Of a stretch of 64,000 bases of DNA, positions 57,032-64,000 are shown piece after piece. Made by a program: the position numbers and the translations under genes. Under the pieces are notes generated by a model. The model was not told where the DNA came from. It did no database searches and worked only from the letters and a program-made list of their open reading frames with translations. Origin of the DNA: Arbacia lixula (lineage: Eukaryota; Echinodermata; Echinoidea; Arbacioida; Arbaciidae); the NCBI GenBank assembly GCA_963669155.1, contig OZ022588.1, positions 13,579,170 to 13,643,169 on the forward strand, written 5' to 3'. Position 1 is the first letter of the stretch; each line of letters opens with the position of its first letter.

Positions 57032-57927
57032 TTCACACACACACACACTCTTTCTCTCTCTCTCTCTCTCCCTCTCTCTCATGACGTTAGAAAGTCCCGA
57101 GTATTTTCAGCAATCCCATACAATATTAACGTGTCTATATGATTCATTATACTAACCCTTTAATTACGGGGAAGACAGTGGTCGGGATATAATTATGTAA
57201 ATTGTTCGCGCCACCCGGGAGAAAGGTCACGTCTAATGTCCGTGCACTTTTCATCTTCCCGAATCCCTCGCGTGGTGGAACGCAAACAGAGGGGAGATGG
57301 GGGATGTGGAAGGGGAAAGAGAGAGACAGAGAAAGAGAGGGGGAAATGAGATTTTGACTGAGGTGGGAGGATCCAACAGAAATGAAGAAGAGAGTGTGTG
57401 CAATTTTGTGTTAACATTCTCTCTCTTGGAAATATCATATTCATGTTGTTTTATATTGGAAGATAGGGACGATGACTGTTTATAAGCTCTCAGTTAATAG
57501 CTTGGATAAATCCTTTTGCATGTTTGGACGAAGGGAGAAGATAGGGGTTAGGAATGGGTGGGGTGGATTTCGGTGACGAGGGAGGGTGTGAGGTGGTGGG
57601 TGGGTGGGGTGGGGGGGGGGGGGGCGGTATCGACTTGACACTAAAACACCGCCGCTGTACATGATCACGATAATGCTGAGGTATCTGGTTACCCCGCCCG
57701 TTCCCGCCGAGTTCTCTCCCCACTCTTCAGTGCGACGGATGACTTAAAAAAGAGGGAGAGAGCAGAAACAGAATCGAAAAAGAAAATGCTTCTTCTTCTT
57801 CTTGCTGGAAGGACTACGACGAGAGAAAGAAAAGAAAACCCTGAAGAAGCTAAAAGTGCAGCGAACTTTTTTCAGACTGCGAGAGCCCCCGGGAGTTTCC
57901 AGTTTCACTATTAAGTCTGGAGGAGGG

Positions 57928-57979
<52 letters not shown>

Positions 57980-58001
57980 GAGAGAGAGAGAGAGAGAGAG
58001 G

Positions 58002-58036
<35 letters not shown>

Positions 58037-61000
58037 CTATACCAGTTTATTTCGTCATCCTTGTCTTCCATTTTTTGCCAAAAAGACAAAGTTCTAACGA
58101 TCCACACAATACTACCCGGCTCAATCTTTGGCAAGCGTGGCATGTAAGACGAAAGTTCAACTCAAACGTAATCCCCTGCGTTCACCCGTACATATAACAA
58201 CAGGAAAAACAACAACAGTGCGATTTTAGACAGCAGAACATGCAAACGAACATGCGTCATTATGAATAGTGTTCTTCCGAGGAAATCTTGTTGAAGTATT
58301 ATTGACTGCGCGTCCTCTTTGGGAATCTATAAGGTAGAACGATGGGTCGTTAAAACCCATTGGGGCTCCGCATATTGTGAGATTTCACCATAAAAAATGC
58401 CCTATTTATGTGTGGAAACTGAATGGCTCTTTCCTTCCGCTAGGCGTGGGTTGGGTCTGCGGTGTCATGTGAGAAAACATGCACATAATGGACATCGCCA
58501 AAACCATGAAAGGTAAATGATAGACCTTCCATGCAAAAACAAGGCTACACCAACGTGTAAACTGTAAACCCCGAGTGCGCAGCGATTAGTTCGGGATGTA
58601 GCACAGCACAGTTTTGTACAACACGCCATGATCGAACAGAACCCCGCCTTCACATGTACATCAAACCATGATTAACTCTTTCCCTGTCATTATAAACAGT
58701 GTTCTATGGGGTTTGTGTGTACACAAACGCATCAATGACGCACACTGAGTTAATAAAGAAGAATGGGTTTTTGTTGCGTAACTCGACATGAAACGCCCCC
58801 TCCCCCTTGCAACAGCAATCACGATGACACTGTGACATACTTACAACTTAACATATTCATTATGTAGCGAAATACTGTTCTAGTTCCATGCACCATTATC
58901 GATCATTCTCATAGTCTAACGGTACGACGTCTTAAGGAGGGATTAAGAATTTTAAGAATTTCAACGGAGAAAAATGCGTTCATCACATCTCCCAGTTGGA
59001 ACACGGTTAGCTGGCCGGCATGGTAACCCACTTATCAACATGATGTGGCTGTGGCGATGGGTCGTGGGTAAGCGAACAAGACCCCCCATCGCTCAGAGGA
59101 AAGTAAGGGAACAAAAGGCATACAAACTCTCTGAAAACCTCTACACCACGACCAATTTGTACTGAACTCGCTAGAACGGATACAGGGGAAAAACACACAG
59201 CGCGATGTTGGTTATCATATTATTGTATGAGCACAATGCGCGCACGAAATTCATTCACATAAAATTAATGTAATGAAATTTTACAGACGCCTGTAATTCT
59301 AGAACGTGTATGAGTGATGAATAGGGCTCGCACAATAACAATAGCATGCACTGACTGTACGCAGGTTTGTATTTGTTTTGCGTTTTTATTTCTGGGTACA
59401 TGTATCTGATACAACAAACATGGCGTCTAGAACGTCGGAAAAAGCAGGATATTGTGACAAAAGAGCGATCGATCACGCTTTGGGGACGAAAGCGAGAGGG
59501 TCGTGATTACTCTGAAACATACAGGCTAAACAGGACGAAGATACAATAATCTAGTGCCCAACCTATGCGACTGTCAGTAAAATAAAATTCGTAGTGCTTG
59601 AATTCTCCGTCTTTTCTCTCCCCCTCTCTCGATGCTCTTTAGACTTTAAAAGAATCGTACACGCCCACGTGCACTGTGGTAGAATAGAACGATATTGAAT
59701 GCCAGGCGAGTTGGCGTATTATATACAGGCATGGTCCGTGAAATAATATAGTAGAAAGGATTCAATAAAAGGAGCATAAATAATACTATGTTGGCTCGTT
59801 TCTTTTTATTGCACACATGCAAAGACGCTCGCTGTCGTGAGTTAAGGTGAAAAGCATGCCCTGCTAAAAGACAGGTTAGTTTGACCGATTTGAATACGTA
59901 GTAGAAAAAGCTTTTCTATTATATAGGTTTTTAGTAAAATTTTATCAACGTGAAAAAAGGGGAACCATGGCACACTAACTTAAGAACTACCTTAGAAAAA
60001 AGGACTTAAATCTCCAGATCCAGACAAAATGTGACTCCATCTTTTTAAATATGAGATTTGTGTGTGTTTTTCAGGTGCAAGAATGTAACAAAAACGCACT
60101 AAAGAGTGACCATTGATTGTGCTTCTGTTAGTGACCACCAAATTGTGTGTAGGAGTTTCGTTTGTTTCTTTAAAAGATATTATCTCACTTAAAGCTTATT
60201 GTGATCATAAATGCTGGGTGAAATTGGATTAATAAATGCCCTCATGGGCTTAACAAATTGAAAAAAATATGCTTACATTTTTTGGTCATATTGGGTATAA
60301 AAAAGTCACCAGTGTTAAAGCAAAATGTTAGAAAGGCCGAACCCAGTGCCCAGTACTCTCATTTTGCGCATTAAAAAACACCCTAATATTCATACAAGAC
60401 AATAGTGTATAGTCAAAGTCAATCTGTATGTGTTTCATTTGAAGCAATGCATCTTCTACCATCGTCGCCTTTAAGGTTCAGTAAAGACAAGGATAATTAT
60501 ATGTAAAATTATTTTCATCGGTTGAATATCATTTAAAAAAAATGTTTTTCATTGTTTTGATAGCATGGGATAATAATTTTATTCACCCCATAAAATGATC
60601 CCAATCTCGAAATTTGAATGGAGGCTAGCAAACACATGAGAGCACAGCATAAATTAGGCTACACTGAAGCGTGGAAAATAGGAAATACACATACGCATCG
60701 GGGCTCATGAAGTGTGTAATTTGATCATGCACTTTGCACGAACTTCGCAGATTTTTCGTTTTGATTTCAACAGGAACTCCCTGATATTAGAACTGTTCAG
60801 ATCGCAGAAGTCATACCCGCACGTTTGCTTTTTAAGGGATATGTTTGTTGGACGGAAATGCATGTTGACAAATGACCACATTCACAACAGTATCACATAC
60901 CTATAGCCATGTTGTAAAGTTCAGTGATGTTTGCTGTGTAGACTATAGGGCATATAACAGGCAAAACAGGAAGTAAATAGATCACACTATCAAATCCGGT

Positions 61001-61652
61001 GATGTAAATAACATGAATAACATAGGGTAGGTTCTTATCTAAACAATCATACAGATCTAAAGCTCTAGTGGTATTTCGGCTGTAAAATAATAGTTCCTTT
61101 TCAAGTTCGAGTATAAATGGTGACAATCGTACAAGCCATTGAAAGTCTGTTCCCCAATTGTAAATGCCCCAAATGGAAAATAATCAATGAAGTGCAGAAT
61201 TTCTTATATTTTGAAGTAACATGATCTCTTGAGCTGTATACTAAAATAACTGACTGCTAAAGAATTGCTATTAATAATCAACATATCCCACTTCCCACTT
61301 CCAGTGGCTCAGGATTACGTAATAGTACAGGATTATGTAGTTAGTATACATGTACATGTAATGTGTACATATAAAATAAAAACAAAATGGTAATAACTGC
61401 TATTCTACTACAAGTACTATAGTATTATTTCCACTACTTCTTCTTTAACAATACTGCTACAACTATGTATATTGCTATTAAAAGGAAAACGACATTCTAT
61501 TCTTACTTTAATTCTGTAATAATAAGAATCATTAAACTGATACATGCAGTTATATTTGTATCTGCCAATCATATTGGATAGTCTAGTGAGATATGGAGGT
61601 GGTGAGGAGCGACAGGTGTGCGCTTGTATGTGTATACGAGTGTTTGTTTGTT

Positions 61653-61701
<49 letters not shown>

Positions 61702-63835
61702 GTGTGCGTGTGTGTTTGTGTGTGTGTGAGTGTGGGGGATGGCAAGATGGGGCGGACATGAGGCGAGGAGGGGGCAGGCAGTCTGCAGTATTGGAGTATT
61801 AAACAGATGTGGGAATTGTGCGAGCCCACGTGTGTATTATAAATTTATAAATAAAGCAGCGAATAAAGTGATAATATCAGGAAACAAGACACAGATCTAA
61901 AAATATAACGTATCAAAATACGAGCAGTCATATATAAAAGAATAGCAGGGATTATGTAACTCTGGTATAGCGAAGTTTAATTTGGTTTCATATGATCAAG
62001 CGGTACAAGTCCGACATAGTCTGGAAGGACAATACAAAATAAACGGTTGGTCACGTAAATGAAACACCTAATCAAAAGAAGAGAAGGTGTTTTAATATTA
62101 AAGTCGTAAGGTGTGGGCAGTGGCAGGGGTCAGTGCCGTAAAGAGTGGCGGGCGCGGCCCCCTGGATAATAGTGCGGAACAGGTCTGGCGTAAATGTCCT
62201 CTATCTGCAGAGCTGAAGTGAAAGGAATGAACTAAAATTCCGATTAATTGTTTACGCGCAATCATTACTTTGGCACATAGTCGTGACAGCAGCGCCTCTG
62301 AAGGCACCGCTAGCCCCTCAAGAAGAAGAAGGAGGAGGAGGAGGGGAAGGAGAAGAAGAGAGACGAGATAAATGCCCAGCAGTCAAAACAGTGAATGGAT
62401 AAAACTCGCACTGACCTTGACCCGCTGAGGCCATCAGCAGCCCGGTGGGTCCCCCTGCCATGTACGGCGGCGCGACCGCTACATCAGGCTCCATAGCCAT
62501 ACTACACGATACGACACACACAGGAGTGGGCGAGCGAGCGGGCGAACGAGCGGGCGGACGGACGCGGGCGCATTCACAAGTTTTGTGTAGTCTGCACTTA
62601 TGCGGGGCGAGTCCCCCTTTCAAAACATGCACGGGAATTCGATAATCGATCAATGATTTCTCGCCGATGCTTCCCCGTCGAACGCCACACAGGTCCAAAA
62701 TCCTCAGCTACAACTCTCCCTTCTCGGACTTTCCTCTCGAAAATTCCACAAACCATCAGAAATACAAATCAGAAACCCATCAGCACGCGAGTATCGTATG
62801 CGATTTCGAGTTGCATAGCCTTTCCCGTGCTTGAAATCGTACATTTCGTACGTACACGAAAGATAAAAAAAGCGCTTCACTAATCTACACACACTAAGAG
62901 TTGAACGTGATGAGAAAATCACACTGCGCAAGTCCAGAAGTCAGTACTACATATTCATATATGCAAATTGACCCTAGTCACGTTCGCATACTAAACGAGC
63001 GGGAGTGAAGGGAGCTAATGGCTGATTGGCCGATCTGCTCGTAAACCTTGCTGCTTGATGACCTTCCGACCAATCGTAGGAGTGTTGAGAGCGAGGGAAA
63101 GGAATGGCTGAACACAACAAACCCTGGAGGAACCGTGTCTTCCGGGTTGGGGATAAATACACACGAAGACACGAGTACGTGTTTCGTGTCGCTCAATGGA
63201 CATGTGTGTGCTGTGCAGCGTGATGAGCCAATGAAAAGTGGCCGAGATGTAGTCTGCTACGGCAGTATTGCGCATAGCAAAACTCCTCTAAATCAACCAT
63301 TTTAACCAATTATTGACATCCCTTTCCCCAATTCACTACCCTCAATGAATAACTATCCCTCTACCTCAATAACACACCAAAAATACTCGACAAGCCGATT
63401 CTCACAACGATTGCAGCTACCAAAAAATGACGCATTTTTTCTTTCATGTCTTTTCGGTCTTTAGCTTACCTCAAGAAATCACATCAACCGTACAAATCTA
63501 GTGCAGCCAATAAACCGACAAATCGAAATATACAGCTCCAAAATAAATAATATACAAAATGTGATTATCAAAGATATATATTAACTTCAAGAACGATTAA
63601 AAATGAGCTGTCAAGCTAAACGCCCTGGCCTATCTATATATTACGTTTCGCGCGCCAGCCCAAGAACTGTGAAGCTCGCCCGAAGCCGCGTGAAGTGTCT
63701 TGTTTTTAAGGAGGAAGAAGTTGTTGACTTACTTTTGATGCTGTCAAGGGGGATATCTGCATAATCCTCCATGGCATACGGCCCTGGCCCTGGAAACAGG
63801 TACTCGGCCGCAGCGTGGTCCGGTAGCATCGGCAT
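42576..63835 (-). CDS. NR5A: NR5A-family nuclear receptor (FTZ-F1/SF-1/LRH-1 type)
   Basis: A nuclear transcription factor that binds DNA as a monomer at TCAAGGYCA sites. In animals it drives development and endocrine programmes. Exons (minus): 63733-63835 (or alternative 62416-62500), 51372-51647, 50262-50872, 43477-43738, 42576-42823. All are GT-AG and in phase: 1500 nt, 499 aa plus stop (493 aa with the alternative). The two C4 zinc fingers start at C58 and C94, with P-box CESCKG (75-80). The FTZ-F1 box [18 protein letters not shown] (127-144) is diagnostic of NR5A. The Pro-rich hinge carries VKAE (257-260), a SUMO consensus. The ligand-binding domain is about 266-499, with [24 protein letters not shown] and [12 protein letters not shown]. 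The AF-2 core is LLMEML (489-494). Intron 1 is about 12 kb. Confidence 0.97.
42824..43476 (-). other. NR5A intron 4
   Basis: Holds a palindromic MITE (43177-43435) that begins about 40 bp after the exon 4 donor, plus an A-rich run near 42995-43012. Confidence 0.9.
43177..43435. mobile_element. foldback MITE (AAAGGGATAGT family), short palindromic copy
   Basis: Ends AAAGGGATACTTTACTCTGA and TTCAGGGTAAACTATCCCTTT. Inner CATATTTGTGAAAGTTTGAC and GTCAAACCTTCATTTATG mirror each other. Confidence 0.85.
43477..43738 (-). CDS. NR5A: NR5A coding exon 4 (mid LBD)
   Basis: Acceptor CCGCTCCAG, donor GTGAGC. Encodes [20 protein letters not shown], then [20 protein letters not shown] and [14 protein letters not shown]. 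It starts in phase 0 and ends one base into Gly418. Confidence 0.96.
43944..43987. repeat. (GA)n microsatellite
   Basis: About 21 AG units, followed by GGGAGGG. Confidence 0.95.
44596..44793. repeat. recent tandem duplication, two 99-bp units
   Basis: TTTTTGTCAGCGCATCG-ACGG through GTGTCAGTAATGTAGAACGA occurs at 44602 and 44701, with only a few differences. Confidence 0.92.
44866..45075. repeat. (ACT)n trinucleotide microsatellite
   Basis: About 200 bp of ACT units with a few GCT, GTC and ATT interruptions. It explains the poly-Val and poly-Ser open frames here. Confidence 0.97.
45634..45652. repeat. poly-C tract
   Basis: Nineteen C in NR5A intron 3. Confidence 0.95.
46822..46835. repeat. 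poly-C tract
   Basis: Fourteen C in NR5A intron 3. Confidence 0.93.
47851..47866. repeat. poly-G tract
   Basis: Sixteen G in NR5A intron 3. Confidence 0.95.
48870..49080. repeat. CT-rich low-complexity tract
   Basis: Pyrimidine-rich stretch ending in (TC)n; the overlapping open frames are compositional. Confidence 0.93.
50262..50872 (-). CDS. NR5A: NR5A coding exon 3 (FTZ-F1 box, hinge, start of LBD)
   Basis: Acceptor TTCTCTTAG, donor GTAGGA (weak, T-A-G-G-A rather than A-A-G-T). Encodes the FTZ-F1/A box, a Pro/Ser-rich hinge with PPPPA and VKAEPD, and the LBD start [12 protein letters not shown] through FFKELK. The CG-rich composition sets it apart from flanking introns. Confidence 0.96.
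50873..51371 (-). other. NR5A intron 2 (499 bp)
   Basis: Short intron between the DBD and hinge exons. It contains a foldback MITE (51199-51337) close to the donor. Confidence 0.93.
51199..51337. mobile_element. 139-bp foldback MITE in NR5A intron 2
   Basis: Ends GGGGGGCGTTTCATGAAAGG and CCTTTGATGAAATGCCCCC. Inside, GACTTGTCGGATATTTTATC and its inverse form a long stem. It lies 34 bp downstream of the DBD exon donor. Confidence 0.9.
51372..51647 (-). CDS. NR5A: NR5A coding exon 2 (DNA-binding domain)
   Basis: Encodes [20 protein letters not shown] through [14 protein letters not shown], both zinc fingers in one exon. Donor GTAAGT. The acceptor is a tandem TAGCAG, so the exon may begin at 51647 or 51644, adding or dropping one residue; both keep frame. 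The residues just before the fingers are [20 protein letters not shown]. Confidence 0.95.
54521..54600. repeat. (CT)n tract
   Basis: About 80 bp of CT dinucleotides with minor interruptions. Confidence 0.95.
55876..56160. repeat. GT/G-rich and purine-rich low-complexity region
   Basis: (GT)n at about 55872-55888, then G runs near 55893 and 56041 and GGGA/GAGA repeats. It produces Pro/Ser-rich minus-strand open frames that are not genes. Confidence 0.9.
56301..56500. other. assembly gap (200 N)
   Basis: Exactly 200 N, a conventional placeholder length. The 16 bases before it (56285-56300, ATGTCAAATGCTGGTG) are identical to the 16 bases after it (56501-56516). Confidence 0.99.
56837..56877. 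repeat. poly-C followed by (TC)n
   Basis: About 19 C, a short spacer, and then eight TC units. Confidence 0.95.
56960..57080. repeat. CT-rich tract with (CA)n
   Basis: Two CT blocks separated by seven CA units. Confidence 0.94.
57580..57624. repeat. G-rich tract
   Basis: GGTGGGTGGGTGGGGT then fourteen G; a strong G-quadruplex candidate. Confidence 0.9.
57931..58032. repeat. (TG)n(GA)n compound microsatellite
   Basis: About 22 TG units followed by about 26 GA units on the plus strand. It accounts for the Cys/Val and Arg/Glu open frames. Confidence 0.97.
61655..61735. repeat. (TG)n microsatellite
   Basis: About 40 units with a few GC interruptions. Confidence 0.97.
62416..62500 (-). CDS. 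NR5A: NR5A alternative first coding exon (1b)
   Basis: ATG at 62500 has A at -3 and G at +4. It encodes [28 protein letters not shown], ending in G before donor GTCAGT (CAAG/GTCAGT). The phase (one base over) equals that of exon 1a and fits the DBD exon, giving 493 aa in total. The open frame continues upstream without another ATG. The surrounding sequence is CG-rich, as expected of a promoter. Inferred from phase, donor and Kozak; no homology recognised for this N-terminus. Confidence 0.6.
62501..63240 (-). promoter_or_regulatory. candidate NR5A downstream promoter
   Basis: Between exons 1a and 1b lie three CCAAT boxes (63025-63029 as ATTGG, 63070-63074, 63228-63232), an exact octamer ATGCAAAT (62961-62968), AT-rich CATATATG beside it, and a CG-dense stretch (62525-62580) with GCGAGCGGGCG-type repeats. 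The arrangement fits a promoter for exon 1b. Motif hits only. Confidence 0.4.
63733..63835 (-). CDS. NR5A: NR5A candidate first coding exon (1a)
   Basis: ATG at 63835 (A at -3). Encodes [34 protein letters not shown] and ends at a strong donor (AAAA/GTAAGT), one base into a codon. The frame stays open upstream to the window edge (64000), and a good acceptor (ATTACAG at 63864-63870) lies 27 bp upstream of the ATG. So this may be an internal exon starting at 63863, or the first exon with 5' UTR. Confidence 0.65.
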
Positions 63836-64000
63836 GTTATAGCGATGGTACGCGTTGTATTCCCTGTAATGCGCAATTTTAACGACTGTTCGCTGCGATC
63901 CAAACGAGAAACGGACAACACTCTGGTTGTTGGTGTGGCGGATCCAGTCCTTTCGATCTCCCTTTAAACTCGCATGGATAGTAGACTCGATCAGAGAATC

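Larger units (their letters stand above)
51648..62415 (-). other. NR5A intron 1 (10.8 kb from exon 1b)
   Basis: No exon recognised. The content is simple sequence (CT-, GA- and GT-rich tracts, poly-G/C) and unique AT-rich sequence, plus the assembly gap at 56301-56500. MITEs are strikingly absent compared with TFIIB introns. Confidence 0.75.

Noticed and set aside
62501..62698. Extension of NR5A exon 1b frame upstream to 62698
   Set aside because: It begins with TTG, not ATG; the Arg/Pro-rich text comes from GCGAGCGGGCG repeats in the presumed 5' UTR/promoter.

Overview
This is a eukaryotic (metazoan) window. It holds multi-exon genes with GT-AG introns, tRNA-derived SINEs, many MITE-like foldback elements, retrotransposon debris and microsatellites. 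Protein similarity and repeat style (AGGTCA-rich tandem repeats, BEL/Pao and Gypsy remnants, abundant MITEs) suggest a marine deuterostome invertebrate, most likely an echinoderm. That placement is an inference; no species-level marker is visible.

Three conserved genes are supported by spliced reading frames. (1) Positions 237-2159, minus strand: the first three coding exons of a DDX31/Dbp7-type DEAD-box RNA helicase, continuing off the left edge. (2) Positions 6334-26054, plus strand: a complete nine-exon TFIIB gene (GTF2B, 321 aa). It is divergent from DDX31 with about 4.2 kb between the start codons. (3) Positions 42576-63835, minus strand: an NR5A nuclear receptor (FTZ-F1/SF-1/LRH-1 type). 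It has a DNA-binding-domain exon, a hinge/FTZ-F1-box exon and two further ligand-binding-domain exons. Two candidate 5' exons with compatible phase give 499 or 493 aa. It converges with TFIIB across about 16.5 kb.

Region by region: 1-6.3 kb holds the DDX31 5' end and a repeat-laden divergent intergenic region with a miRNA-sized perfect hairpin. 6.3-26 kb is TFIIB, whose introns are packed with MITE families, tandem repeats carrying hormone-response-element-like AGGTCA motifs, a decayed second copy of exon 8, and a partial second copy of the end of exon 2 with its splice donor. 26-33 kb is intergenic repeats, including a SINE interrupted by a 938-bp foldback element. 33.4-36.5 kb is a composite of a Gypsy fragment (minus) abutting a gutted BEL/Pao element (plus). 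37-42.5 kb is repeat-poor and may be NR5A 3' UTR or downstream regulatory sequence. 42.5-64 kb is NR5A, with long introns that are poor in MITEs but rich in simple repeats. It also contains a 200-N assembly gap whose flanks share an exact 16-bp overlap.

The genes are not an operon. DDX31 (ribosome biogenesis) and TFIIB (Pol II initiation) are housekeeping functions, whereas NR5A is a developmental regulator. No bacterial, CRISPR or viral-genome system is present. The most unusual features are the exon-duplication relics inside TFIIB, the clustering of MITEs within tens of bases of 5' splice sites, a set of foldback elements apparently sharing a CCWGG target duplication, and the two alternative NR5A first exons.
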